Under the pieces are notes generated by a model. The model was not told where the DNA came from and ran no database searches. It saw only the letters and a list, made by a program, of their open reading frames with translations. The translations under genes were made by a program, and so were the position numbers. 59,553 bases of DNA from Gammaproteobacteria bacterium (GTDB lineage: Bacteria > Pseudomonadota > Gammaproteobacteria > HK1), in the NCBI GenBank assembly GCA_021773795.1, contig JAJFJT010000035.1:1-59553 (forward strand), given 5' to 3'. Shown piece by piece: positions 10,368-18,968 of the stretch. How positions within the stretch are numbered: position 1 is the stretch's first letter; the number at the start of each line of letters is the position of its first letter.

Positions 10368-11050
10368 CACCATGCCTGCAGCACCCCTTTCAATTGTGAG
10401 AGCTGATGAATTTCCGCGTCCGGCAACGAGCCACCCGGCCAGTCCACACGCGCATGATTGACCCATATCGTATGCATACCCATTGCCGCAGCACCCGCCA
10501 CGTCACGCACCGGGTCATCACCCACATGAACAATTTCCCCAGCGGACAGTCGGGCCGCTTCAAGCGCATGCTGAAAAATCTTTGGGTCGGGTTTGAGGGC
10601 GCCTGCAGCAGCAGCATGGACTACAAATTCAAAGTGATGACCGATGCCGATATGGTGTACATCTGCATTGCCATTACTGATCACACCTAAGCGAAAATCT
10701 GCTTGCAGCTCGGCCAGCATATCGGCAACCCCCACCAACAGCTGCACATCGTTACGCATTTCCCAGAAGGCACGGAACCCAGTCTCCACCAGCTCCGGGG
10801 CATAGCCGTGTGTGACCGCCGCATCCGCTAACCAACCCTTACGCAGGCGGGTGAAATCATGGCTTAACTCGGGGTGATGTTCACAATAGACACGACGTTG
10901 TTTGATTAAGGATTCCGGCGTGTGTCCAGCCACCACCTTTGGCAGTTTGTCACTGAGCCAGGCATAAAAACCCGCCTCGGCGCGTTCCATCACCACTGCA
11001 CAGTCCCACAGGGTATCGTCCAAATCGAAGGTGATGCAGCGTATCGGCAT
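10367..11050 (-). CDS. HAD-superfamily hydrolase
   Basis: A 227-residue haloacid dehalogenase-like phosphatase. Motif I (ITFDLDDTLWDC) carries the nucleophile and acid-base aspartates, motif II is VISNGN, and motif III/IV is HVGDDPVRDVAGA preceded by KPDPKIF. The alpha-helical cap after motif I resembles YjjG/2-haloalkanoate dehalogenase-like proteins. The start at ATG 11050 (MPIRCITFDL) is chosen because it begins just before motif I and lies 4 bp after the upstream phosphatase gene stop. Substrate unknown; probably a small phosphorylated metabolite. Confidence 0.85.
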   Translation of the reverse strand: MPIRCITFDLDDTLWDCAVVMERAEAGFYAWLSDKLPKVVAGHTPESLIKQRRVYCEHHPELSHDFTRLRKGWLADAAVTHGYAPELVETGFRAFWEMRNDVQLLVGVADMLAELQADFRLGVISNGNADVHHIGIGHHFEFVVHAAAAGALKPDPKIFQHALEAARLSAGEIVHVGDDPVRDVAGAAAMGMHTIWVNHARVDWPGGSLPDAEIHQLSQLKGVLQAW

Positions 11051-11054
11051 GGCG

Positions 11055-11660
11055 CTATCGGGCAACGTTGATGTGCAAGCGGTCCAGCAAATGGCCCCGG
11101 GCCATGTCCCAGACATAGATCTCGTCATTACGCTGACGCCGGGAGGCCAAATTTTTCACATCAAAACAGCCGGAGATCACAGCCATTATCGTCATGTTCA
11201 CCGCCTGATGGCCGACGATCAGCACATCACCACCGATCGCGAGGGACTTCAGGCCAAGCAGGGCACAACGCACCCGTGGCGCGGCCATAAAGATATTTTC
11301 ACCGCCCGGCGCGGCGACCGTATGTTCCAGTGCCCGCCAATCGTCGTAGGCAGCACCCATGGCGGTCCGCAGGTCGGCTTCGTACAGGCCCTCGTAATCA
11401 CCCACCGACAGCTCCAGGAAGGCCGCATCCCCACGCATGGGAATCGAATCCCCATCCAGTATCACCTTTGCCGTCTCCACGGCCCGCGACAAAGGACTGC
11501 TACGGGCGAGCACAAAATGGATCTTACGGACCGCCAACTCATCACGCATACACGCGGCCTGGGCACGACCACGTGCGTTAAGCGGAATATCGCTCACCGT
11601 CTGCAGCCGTTGCTGCCGATTCCAGTCAGTTTCGCCGTGGCGAACGAGATACAGGGCCAT
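11055..11660 (-). CDS. Histidine phosphatase family protein (phosphoglycerate mutase-like)
   Basis: A 201-residue member of the histidine phosphatase superfamily. The catalytic motif LVRHGETDWN is at residues 4-13; the second catalytic histidine is in LIVGHQAVNM near residue 150 and the acidic residue in FLELSVGDYEG. Such short proteins include alpha-ribazole phosphatase (CobC), GpmB-like and broad-specificity phosphatases; sequence alone does not decide. The ATG at 11660 has an AAGGA site 8 nt upstream. First gene of a three-gene operon with the HAD and quinone-reductase genes. Confidence 0.82.
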   Translation of the reverse strand: MALYLVRHGETDWNRQQRLQTVSDIPLNARGRAQAACMRDELAVRKIHFVLARSSPLSRAVETAKVILDGDSIPMRGDAAFLELSVGDYEGLYEADLRTAMGAAYDDWRALEHTVAAPGGENIFMAAPRVRCALLGLKSLAIGGDVLIVGHQAVNMTIMAVISGCFDVKNLASRRQRNDEIYVWDMARGHLLDRLHINVAR

Positions 11661-11702
11661 CAATAAAATCCTTTAGGAAAGTAGCCGTCTATTGTATGCC
11701 GT

Positions 11703-11980
11703 CTACTCCCCGCCCAAAACCACACTCCAGGGCCGCACGGTCCACCTGGTGATCAAACCGTTTTGAACGTAGGGATCATCCCGCGCGAACTGCTCTGCCA
11801 CCTGCTCATCATCGCCCTTGAAAACCATCACTACTCCATCCACCGGCTCCGCCAACGCCCCCGCCATCACCAGCTCCCCGCGCGCATGGGCGCCTTGCCA
11901 TGCACACGATGTGGCACCCGGTACAAAGCCCTCTTTTCAGCATAGTCCGCAACCGTTTCGTAGAACAACAGGTAGTACAT
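11703..11980 (-). pseudogene. YciI-family protein, frameshifted
   Basis: Two adjacent frames together spell one complete YciI-like protein of about 92 residues. The first frame starts MYYLLFYETVADYAEKRALY and runs into a stop about 37 codons in. The second frame continues ARGELVMAGALAEPVDGVV to DDPYVQNGLITRWTVRPWSV and a stop at 11703. One missing base near 11888-11894 (a short G/C run) explains the break. YciI proteins are small ferredoxin-like-fold enzymes of mostly unknown function. Either a recent pseudogene or a sequencing error in the GC run. Confidence 0.75.
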
Positions 11981-12060
11981 GGAAAAATCTCCGAGACCTG
12001 ACGGGCACCGAAGCTCCCGACCTCAGAAAGACCGGAATGAGAGAGTTGGCGGTATGGAAC

Positions 12061-12576
12061 TTATCGACGCGCTTTCAGATAGGGCTTCATTTTGCGATCA
12101 GTGTTCAGCACATGATCGATAATCCAGTGACGTAACAAGCCCGTCAGCTCCTCGGTATTTCTTTCCGCCAGGCTTTTAACTTCCGGCTCATCGGTCGTAC
12201 TTGCCAACTTGATATCAGAGGTAGCGCTACCATCAGATGCCGACTCGGGTTCTGCCCCGGATGCGGATTCATTATTTTTTTCGCTGGCCGCCTTGAAGTG
12301 CTGTAAAAATTCCTCCAGCTTTTCAACCAGTTCCTGGTGTTCCAGTTTGTGCTCTACATAATCTGGATACTTAATCTTCAGTTGAGTGACTTCCTCACGG
12401 TCAAAATGGTAGCGGGTATATTTCACCAACTCATCCAACACCGCCAACAGGGCATCGTGGTTCTCCCGCTCATCCAGCGCCACCCCGGCATCATTAATCA
12501 GCTTGATAAGCTGTTTGTGCTCGTTATCTATGGTGGCATCACCGACGCTCATGGCCTCGTTCCAGTGAATAGTCAT
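12061..12576 (-). CDS. Bacteriohemerythrin with a charged inter-helix insert
   Basis: A 171-residue four-helix-bundle di-iron protein that binds O2, or senses or delivers it. The expected ligands are all present in order: H and E in DNEHKQLIKLIND with YHFDREE, the HxxxH pair in VEHKLEHQELVEKLEEF, and the C-terminal HVLNTDRKMKPYL with WIIDH. Between the third and fourth helices there is an unusual 40-residue Ser/Glu/Ala-rich insert (about residues 94-138). The true start is the ATG at 12576. No partner gene is next to it; ttcA lies 104 bp upstream. Confidence 0.88.
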   Translation of the reverse strand: MTIHWNEAMSVGDATIDNEHKQLIKLINDAGVALDERENHDALLAVLDELVKYTRYHFDREEVTQLKIKYPDYVEHKLEHQELVEKLEEFLQHFKAASEKNNESASGAEPESASDGSATSDIKLASTTDEPEVKSLAERNTEELTGLLRHWIIDHVLNTDRKMKPYLKARR

Positions 12577-12680
12577 CAAACAGCTTCCCTATGTAGTTAT
12601 CGTGACCCCTGCAAGTATAGATGCGTGAAAGCGACTATCGCCACGTCAATTGGCGACTCACCATCACGTGGGCACTCAGG

Positions 12681-13490
12681 TTATTCGGATGGAGGTGCGG
12701 GATGGAGTTCCGCAAAGGGAAACAACTCGCGGTCAAGCAATTGTGAGGGCCGCACCTGCTGCAATGCCCGAAACATACTCTCCATCCGGCCGGGATGTTC
12801 ACGTTCCCAACCCTGCAGCATTTCCTTGATGAGTTGACGCTGTAACTGTGGCTGGGAACCACACAGATTACAGTCGATGATGGGAAAATTCTGATTGCCT
12901 GCATAGCGGACGATGTCACCTTCCCGGCAGTAGGCCAGCGGACGAATCACCACATGCTCACCACTATCGTTGCGCAACTTTGCGGGCATCGCCGACAGCG
13001 TCCCACCGTGAAACAGATTGAGGAAAAAGGTCTCCAGGATGTCCTCGCGATGATGGCCGAGGGCAATGCGGGTGGCACCGACCTCCGTTGCCAGCCGGTA
13101 GAGCGCCCCACGGCGCAGGCGTGAACACAGTGAACAGGTGGTCTTGCCCTCCGGAATCACACGCTGAACAACGCCGTAGGTATCCTGTTCGGCGATACGG
13201 TACTCCACTCCCAGGCCATCCAAATATTCTGGCAACACATGCGCTGGATAACCCGGCTGCTTCTGATCCAGATGGACTGCGATGATGTCAAAATCTACGG
13301 GTGCGTGGCGCTGCAAATGTAGCAGGATATCGAGCAAGGTATAGCTGTCCTTGCCACCGGAAAGGCAGACCATCACCCGCTCCCCCGGGCCGATCATCCT
13401 ATAGTTCTCAATGGCCCTTCCCACCAGCCGCTGCAAGCGCTTATGCAGCTTATTGGCCCCATATTGTACTTTTCGGTTTAGCGCTTCCAT
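12681..13490 (-). CDS. ttcA: tRNA 2-thiocytidine biosynthesis protein TtcA
   Basis: ATP-dependent, 4Fe-4S enzyme that thiolates C32 in a subset of tRNAs. The 269-residue protein has the PP-loop [14 protein letters not shown] (about 45-58), the cluster and catalytic cysteines in [10 protein letters not shown] (about 120-129), and the later cysteine of [29 protein letters not shown] is also diagnostic. Length and motif order are those of the standard family. It ends about 100 bp before the hemerythrin gene and begins 12 bp after the O-methyltransferase stop. Confidence 0.95.
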   Translation of the reverse strand: MEALNRKVQYGANKLHKRLQRLVGRAIENYRMIGPGERVMVCLSGGKDSYTLLDILLHLQRHAPVDFDIIAVHLDQKQPGYPAHVLPEYLDGLGVEYRIAEQDTYGVVQRVIPEGKTTCSLCSRLRRGALYRLATEVGATRIALGHHREDILETFFLNLFHGGTLSAMPAKLRNDSGEHVVIRPLAYCREGDIVRYAGNQNFPIIDCNLCGSQPQLQRQLIKEMLQGWEREHPGRMESMFRALQQVRPSQLLDRELFPFAELHPAPPSE

Positions 13491-13501
13491 CTTCGTCCCA
13501 C

Positions 13502-14167
13502 TCAGTCTCGTTTCATTGCCAGCGTCAAGCCGTCGCCCACAGACAACATGGAAAGCCAGATACGTTCATCGCTGGCTCGCGCCTTATTGAAGGCACGAAT
13601 CGCTAGCGTACTCTCGTCTCCCTCTGTCGGGTCAGCAACCCGACCATCCCAGAGGACATTGTCCACCAGAATCAGCCCACGGGGGCGCAGTAACTGCAGG
13701 CAACGCTCAAAATAGGACTCGTAGTTCGGTTTGTCAGCATCTATGAAGGCAAGATCAAAACTTCCCGCCTGGCTCTCCGACAACAATCTATCCAGGGTTT
13801 CAATGGCTGGCCGCAATTCAAGCTGCACTCGCTTACTCACGCCGGCCCTCCGCCAGAATCGCTGCGCCACTGCGGTCCATTCCGCGCTGATATCACAGGC
13901 GATCAATTCACCATCCGCGGGCAGGGCAAGTGCCATCCACAAAGCGCTATAGCCCGTATAGGTACCCACTTCCAGTACTCGCCGAGCCCCGATCAAACGT
14001 ACCAGCAAGGCCATGAATTGCCCCTGTTCCGGCGCGATGCGCATCATCGACATGGCATCGCACTCCGTCTCCTCCCGCAGAGCACAAAGAATATCGGGCT
14101 CTTGCAACGAGCTATCCAGAAGATAGGCATAGAGCGTGTCATCCAATGGCAATGTTCGGTTAGTCAT
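13502..14167 (-). CDS. SAM-dependent O-methyltransferase (caffeoyl-CoA OMT type)
   Basis: A 221-residue class I methyltransferase of the COMT family (Methyltransf_3). The SAM-binding motif is [20 protein letters not shown] (near 60-79); the metal-binding acidic segment is [18 protein letters not shown] and the following GGLILVDN-like segment reads [15 protein letters not shown]. Bacterial members methylate catechol-like small molecules; the substrate here is unknown. The ATG at 14167 is chosen because GGAG lies 9 nt upstream; an in-frame ATG at 14182 is also possible. Confidence 0.88.
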   Translation of the reverse strand: MTNRTLPLDDTLYAYLLDSSLQEPDILCALREETECDAMSMMRIAPEQGQFMALLVRLIGARRVLEVGTYTGYSALWMALALPADGELIACDISAEWTAVAQRFWRRAGVSKRVQLELRPAIETLDRLLSESQAGSFDLAFIDADKPNYESYFERCLQLLRPRGLILVDNVLWDGRVADPTEGDESTLAIRAFNKARASDERIWLSMLSVGDGLTLAMKRD

Positions 14168-14307
14168 CCAGCGCCACTCCATAGAAAAGGCTGAAAAGGA
14201 TATTTAAGGCATGCATATTTTGGATCGCTTCAGTCTAAAGAAAAATTTTTCGGGCCATTATTGCTTGCCACACTCGCCAGCTATTCCGTACGGTGCTCAT
14301 TTATTGA

Positions 14308-14514
14308 GATGAAATCATCAATGGTGTGCCTGAAATCACCGACATGAATCGGAGAATTGTCGATATGCTCAGCGGTCAGAATGACATGATGGGTGAGTTG
14401 GGCGGGAGCCTTGCAAACATTGGTGGCGCCATCGCGACCATGACGGAAAGTGGGAAACAAACCGCCAGCGTCAGTAGCAAACTTGGCGATCCATCCGTTG
14501 ATTCAGGAGCCAGG
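14308..14514 (+). pseudogene. Degenerate methyl-accepting chemotaxis protein C-terminal remnant
   Basis: A 69-codon stretch after an in-frame stop reads DEIINGVPEITDMNRRIVDM and then LSGQNDMMGELGGSLANIGG, ending in ...TASVSSKLG. This follows the C-terminal descending helix of MCP signalling domains (I..I..MN.QIA.A..EQ..V..EI). No promoter-proximal half, HAMP or hairpin tip is present, and after 14514 the frame merges into the end of the oppositely oriented PfkB gene. Interpreted as the scar of a deleted chemoreceptor gene; the assignment rests on a short heptad pattern. Confidence 0.45.
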
Positions 14515-14519
14515 CGGGT

Positions 14520-15419
14520 TCAGGCGCTCGTAGCATCAGGTAGCTCCATAAAAGTGACCACCTCCGCCGCCGAAGGCAACCCTGGCCGGGCACCAAGATG
14601 GGCACAGCTTAGCGCGGCTACCGCCGAGGCATAACGTAGCAACGGCAACCAATCCATCCCTGCAACCAACCCGTGGGCAAAGCCTCCGTGAAAGGCATCA
14701 CCGGCACCGGTACTATCCACAGTCGATACATCAAAGGCTGGCAGTCGGCCACGCTCCTCGTTACGTGCCCAAAGCAGGCCTTGATCTCCCAAGGTAATCA
14801 CCACGGCTGGCGCAAGTTTGGCTAGCACATCAAGTGCGGCAGCCGGTTCCGTACAGGCGCTGTAATCACGGGCGAAGCGTAACGACGCGACCAGATAGTC
14901 CACCTGCCCGCAAAGCAGCTCGGTACCCGGGTGCACAGAACCTGCGTCCAGCACCGTCGGCACATCAGGATGCCCTGCAAACGCGGCCCTGGAAAGTGCT
15001 GGCTCATGGCCATCTACTAGGATCGCTCGCGGACTCAGTGCGGAAAAATCCACCGCATCGGCCGGCAGGACTTCAGCGTGTACCTTGTGATTGATTAGAA
15101 AGCGGGTGCCATCGGGCTTGGCAACACTGACGGAGATCGGAGAGGCCGTATCGCCTCGGACTACCAGCCGGGTATCTACTCCTTCCCGCCGCAATTCACC
15201 CACATGCAATTCCCCAAAGGCCCCGTTGTCCAGATATGCAGCAAGGGCACTGCTGCGACCCAGGCGTGCCACCGCTACCGCGGCATTGGCCGCCGGCCCA
15301 CCACCGCAGCAGGCCATAGCCTCTGCCGACATCTTTTCATCGGCCGCCGGATGGTGATCCGCTCGCAGGCTGATGTCATAGGAGGCATGGCCGATACAAA
15401 GTACGTCTATAGCTCTCAT
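14520..15419 (-). CDS. PfkB-family carbohydrate or nucleoside kinase
   Basis: A 299-residue ribokinase-fold kinase. The N-terminal PfkB motif is GGGPAANAAVAVARLG (near 38-53) and the C-terminal motif with the catalytic Asp and anion hole is VDSTGAGDAFHGGFAHGL (near 238-255). The likely reaction is ATP-dependent phosphorylation of a sugar or nucleoside; the substrate cannot be assigned. It is divergent from the acetolactate synthase gene, and the 257-bp space between them holds a MITE-like element. Confidence 0.88.
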   Translation of the reverse strand: MRAIDVLCIGHASYDISLRADHHPAADEKMSAEAMACCGGGPAANAAVAVARLGRSSALAAYLDNGAFGELHVGELRREGVDTRLVVRGDTASPISVSVAKPDGTRFLINHKVHAEVLPADAVDFSALSPRAILVDGHEPALSRAAFAGHPDVPTVLDAGSVHPGTELLCGQVDYLVASLRFARDYSACTEPAAALDVLAKLAPAVVITLGDQGLLWARNEERGRLPAFDVSTVDSTGAGDAFHGGFAHGLVAGMDWLPLLRYASAVAALSCAHLGARPGLPSAAEVVTFMELPDATSA

Positions 15420-15482
15420 CGGGCCATCATAAAGCGCTGCCTTAATTATTTACATGCGCGGCCGCTAGGGTATTCGAGCTAA

Positions 15483-15640
15483 GGAACCTCTTATTTATTC
15501 TGAGCGAAGTAGATTGTGATTCAAAATGTTCAGCTTTGAGGCGCTGCTCGCACGTGAGTCGTTCTATTGCGAAGGGCAGCAACGATAAAGATGGATATTT
15601 TGGGCGCAAGATACGAGTTCACGAATAGATCAGAGGTTCC
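15483..15640. mobile_element. 158-bp IS5-like MITE
   Basis: A 158-bp non-coding element bounded by imperfect 18-bp terminal inverted repeats, GGAACCTCTTATTTATTC on the left and the complement of GGAACCTCTGATCTATTC on the right (16 of 18 matches). The flanking tetranucleotides are CTAA on the left and ATAA on the right, close to the YTAR target duplication of IS5-family transposases. No transposase fits inside, so it is a miniature element or internal-deletion derivative. It lies in the upstream region of both the PfkB kinase and acetolactate synthase genes. The remaining ~100 bp of that gap shows nothing else distinct. Confidence 0.6.
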
Positions 15641-15676
15641 ATAATCAATACAGCCAAGCGGCAAGGAGAATGAGCG

Positions 15677-17314
15677 ATGAAAGGTGCCGAGCTATTTGTG
15701 AAATGCCTGGAGAATGAGGGCGTCGATTACATCTTCGGGATTCCCGGAGAGGAAAATCTCGATGTGATGGATGCTCTGCTCGATTCCGACATCCGTTTCA
15801 TCCTCACCCGCCATGAGCTCGGCGCCGCCTTCATGGCAGATGTCTATGGCCGGCTAACCGGCAAGGCCGGAGTGTGCCTCGCGACCCTGGGTCCGGGGGC
15901 GACCAACCTCATTACCGGGGTCGCCGACGCCAATATGGATCGCTCACCGATAGTGGCTATTGCCGGCCAGGCGGCCACCACCCGGCTGCACAAGGAAAGC
16001 CACCAAGTGGTGGATCTGGTGAGCATGTTCCGCCCCATCAGCAAATACAGTACCCAGATTCTGGAGCCGGAAAACATCCCCGAGATTGTGCGCAAGGCCT
16101 TCAAGGTCGCCGAGGCGGAAAAACCCGGCTGCAGCTTCATTGATTTCCCTGAAAATATTGCTGAAACGGAGGTGGCCTCAGGCAGCGCCCCGTTATTAGT
16201 GCAGCAAGCCACCCCTTCCGAACCGCCCGCTGCCAAAGTAGCTCAGGTGGCCGAACTGATTGCGGCCGCGCGCTTTCCTATCATCATTGCCGGCAACGGC
16301 ATCATCCGCAGCAATGCCTGCGAAGAACTGGTACGTTTTTCTGAGCAATTGAATATTCCGGTGGCCACCACCTTCATGGCCAAGGGGCTGTTGCCCACAG
16401 CCCACCCGCTGTTTGTGGGAGCCGTCGGCCTGCAGGCTCGGGACCATATCTCCTGTGGTATCGAGCGCGCAGATCTCATCCTCTGCATCGGTTACGACAT
16501 GGTGGAATATCATCCGCATCTCTGGAACGCCGATAAGGACAAGCACATCGTCCATATCGATGCCTCCCCCGCCGAGGTCGATGAATGCTACATCCTTGAG
16601 GCCGGCATCGTCGGCGACATCAACCACAGCCTGGCGCGCATCTCCAAAGATCTTGCTCCGAAGGAAGAGAATCCTGCCACCAAGCTCCGGGATGTGATTC
16701 TCGAAGAAGTCACCTCCTATGCCACCGACACCGGCTTCCCGGTGAAGCCCCAAAAAATCCTGTCGGATCTGCGTGCCGTGCTGGAACCCGAAGATGTCGT
16801 AATTTGTGATGTCGGTTCCCACAAAATGTGGCTGGCCCGGATGTATCAGGAGGAATGTCCCAACACCTGCATCATCTCCAACGGCTATGCCGCCATGGGT
16901 ATCGCCGTGCCCGGGGCGGTCGCTGGCAAGCTAGTGTACCCGGACCGGACCGTCGTCGCAGTTACTGGCGATGCAGGCTTTCTGATGAACTCGCAGGAGA
17001 TTGAAACCGCAATGCGTATTGGCACGGCCATTGTGATCCTGATCTGGCACGACGATGCCTACGGACTCATCGAATGGAAACAACGTGCCCAGTTCGGCCG
17101 CACCAGCAACATCGATTTCACCAACCCTGACTTCGTCAAATATGCCGAGAGTTTCGGTGCCAAGGGTTATCGTATTTCCAGCGCCGATGAACTGGCCCCC
17201 ACCCTCAAGCAGGCCATCGCTGACGATACCGTCGTCGTCATCGATTGCCCGGTGGACTACGGTGAGAATATGAAATTGACGAAGAAACTAGGCGAATTGG
17301 TTAGCCCCATCTAG
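15677..17314 (+). CDS. Acetolactate synthase, catabolic AlsS-like
   Basis: A 545-residue thiamine-diphosphate enzyme predicted to condense two pyruvates to acetolactate. The catalytic glutamate is in FILTRHELGAAFMADVYGRL (near residue 47), and the ThDP/Mg motif is VTGDAGFLMNSQE with the closing N. The C-terminus (DFVKYAESFGAKGYRI, VVIDCPVDYGENMKL) is closer to single-subunit catabolic AlsS than to IlvB/IlvI, and no regulatory small subunit or acetolactate decarboxylase gene is adjacent. The next gene, 9 bp downstream, is an aldehyde dehydrogenase, so the pair is probably an operon. A related ThDP lyase acting on another 2-oxo acid cannot be excluded. Confidence 0.82.
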   Translation: MKGAELFVKCLENEGVDYIFGIPGEENLDVMDALLDSDIRFILTRHELGAAFMADVYGRLTGKAGVCLATLGPGATNLITGVADANMDRSPIVAIAGQAATTRLHKESHQVVDLVSMFRPISKYSTQILEPENIPEIVRKAFKVAEAEKPGCSFIDFPENIAETEVASGSAPLLVQQATPSEPPAAKVAQVAELIAAARFPIIIAGNGIIRSNACEELVRFSEQLNIPVATTFMAKGLLPTAHPLFVGAVGLQARDHISCGIERADLILCIGYDMVEYHPHLWNADKDKHIVHIDASPAEVDECYILEAGIVGDINHSLARISKDLAPKEENPATKLRDVILEEVTSYATDTGFPVKPQKILSDLRAVLEPEDVVICDVGSHKMWLARMYQEECPNTCIISNGYAAMGIAVPGAVAGKLVYPDRTVVAVTGDAGFLMNSQEIETAMRIGTAIVILIWHDDAYGLIEWKQRAQFGRTSNIDFTNPDFVKYAESFGAKGYRISSADELAPTLKQAIADDTVVVIDCPVDYGENMKLTKKLGELVSPI

Positions 17315-17323
17315 GAGTACGGT

Positions 17324-18763
17324 ATGAGCACGCTCTATCCCCTGATGATCCCCGGCGCCAAAGCGGGAAAAACACTACTGGAAGTCCATCAGCCCTACGA
17401 CGGTACGCTCATCGCCCGGGTGGAAACTGCCAATGCCGCGGCCGCAGAACAGGCCCTGAAAACCGCCCATGCCCTGCACAGTGACCGGGCACAGTGGCTC
17501 TCCATTTCTCAACGCGGCGAGGTGCTGGAAAAGACCGCCACCTTGATGGAACAGGAAGCAGAAGATCTTGCCTTGATGATCGCCCGCGAGGGCGGCAAAC
17601 CACTGCTGGATGCCCGTATAGAAGTCGCTCGTGCCATCGATGGCGTGCGGCTATGTAATGAAACTCTGCTTGCCCAACGCGGCAACATGATCCCCATGGG
17701 GCTGAACGCCGCCTCCAACCATCGCCTTGCATACACCCGTCACGAGCCCATTGGCGTGGTCATGGCCTTCAGCGCCTTTAATCATCCGCTGAACCTCATC
17801 GTCCATCAGGTGGCCCCGGCCATTGCCGCAGGCTGCCCGGTGATCGTCAAACCCGCTGAAGGAACACCACTTAGCTGCATCCGTTTCGTACAACTGTTAC
17901 ATGAAGCAGGTCTGCCTGAAGCTTGGTGCCAGGTGGCCATAGTCGATAACGTGGAAGTGGCTGGCAAACTTGCCTGCGATTCCCGCCTGGGATTCTTCGC
18001 CTTTATCGGCTCTGCACGGGTCGGCTGGATGCTGCGCTCGAAGCTGGCACCCGGGGTCCGCTGCGCCCTGGAGCATGGCGGTGTGGCACCAGTCATCATT
18101 GAGGCCGATGCGGATCTTGACGCTGCCATCCCGTTGCTGGCCAAGGGCGGCTTCTACCACGCCGGTCAGGTCTGCGTTTCTGTGCAACGCATCTATGCTC
18201 ATGAAAGCATTGCCCGAAGGGTGGCTAAGCGACTGGCTGCACAGGCAGAGAATATGCGGGTAGGCGACCCCACAGATGCCAAAACAGACGTCGGCCCGCT
18301 GATTCGGACCACCGAAGTAGAACGCGTGAATCAGTGGGTAACCGAAGCAGTGAATGCGGGTGCGGAAGTATTATCGGGCGGTAAAGCGTTATCGGATACC
18401 TGTTATGCCTGCACCGTGGTTTATGATCCACCGGCAGACAGCAAACTGAGCCGCCAGGAGATATTCGGACCGGTGGTCAATGTCTATCCCTACAGCGATC
18501 GATCAGATGCCATCCACCGTGCCAACAGCCTGGAATTTGCCTTTCAGGCGGCGGTCTTCACCCGTGATATTGATGCTGCAATGGAGCTCAGCAGGCAGCT
18601 CAACGCGGCCACCGTGATGATCAACGATCATACCGCCTTCCGAGTGGACTGGATGCCTTTCGCCGGCCTTAAACAATCTGGCCTCGGCGTCGGTGGTATC
18701 GCCTACACCCTGCACGATATGCAGATCGAAAAGCTCGTGGTTCTGCATTCAAAAGGCCTGTAG
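17324..18763 (+). CDS. NAD(P)-dependent aldehyde dehydrogenase
   Basis: A 479-residue ALDH-superfamily enzyme that oxidises an aldehyde to an acid. The catalytic cysteine is in HAGQVCVSVQRIY near residue 283 and the general-base glutamate in CALEHGGVAPVI (the usual ELGGKSP is altered to EHGGVAP). AFNHPLNLIVHQVAPAIAAG and EIFGPVVNVYPY are conserved. It follows the acetolactate synthase by 9 bp with GGAG-like spacing (AGGAGTACGGT before the ATG), so both are likely co-expressed. The substrate is unknown; the pairing suggests an aldehyde made or released alongside the ThDP enzyme. Confidence 0.85.
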   Translation: MSTLYPLMIPGAKAGKTLLEVHQPYDGTLIARVETANAAAAEQALKTAHALHSDRAQWLSISQRGEVLEKTATLMEQEAEDLALMIAREGGKPLLDARIEVARAIDGVRLCNETLLAQRGNMIPMGLNAASNHRLAYTRHEPIGVVMAFSAFNHPLNLIVHQVAPAIAAGCPVIVKPAEGTPLSCIRFVQLLHEAGLPEAWCQVAIVDNVEVAGKLACDSRLGFFAFIGSARVGWMLRSKLAPGVRCALEHGGVAPVIIEADADLDAAIPLLAKGGFYHAGQVCVSVQRIYAHESIARRVAKRLAAQAENMRVGDPTDAKTDVGPLIRTTEVERVNQWVTEAVNAGAEVLSGGKALSDTCYACTVVYDPPADSKLSRQEIFGPVVNVYPYSDRSDAIHRANSLEFAFQAAVFTRDIDAAMELSRQLNAATVMINDHTAFRVDWMPFAGLKQSGLGVGGIAYTLHDMQIEKLVVLHSKGL

Positions 18764-18896
18764 GGCTCCTCTAAAAATACAATTGTCGTCGGACAGGCTG
18801 TTTTCGTGCCCTAAATTCCCGGCGCCCTTAAGAACTACTGTCTATACTTCCTACCAGGATCCTGTTCGACCAAAACTTTGGCCGAAAAGGATTGGG

Positions 18897-18921
18897 CGCA
18901 TCCTTCGCAGGGAAGGATGCG
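18897..18921. other. Hairpin-forming inverted repeat (possible terminator without T-run)
   Basis: Perfect 9-bp arms CGCATCCTT and AAGGATGCG flank a 7-nt loop, between the aldehyde dehydrogenase stop (18763) and the next gene (18969). The lack of a following T-run makes intrinsic termination doubtful; it could be a leader structure for the downstream gene. Confidence 0.45.
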
Positions 18922-18968
18922 TGACCCGATCTTCACTGTCCCTGCACAACAATCGAGAGTACAGATAA

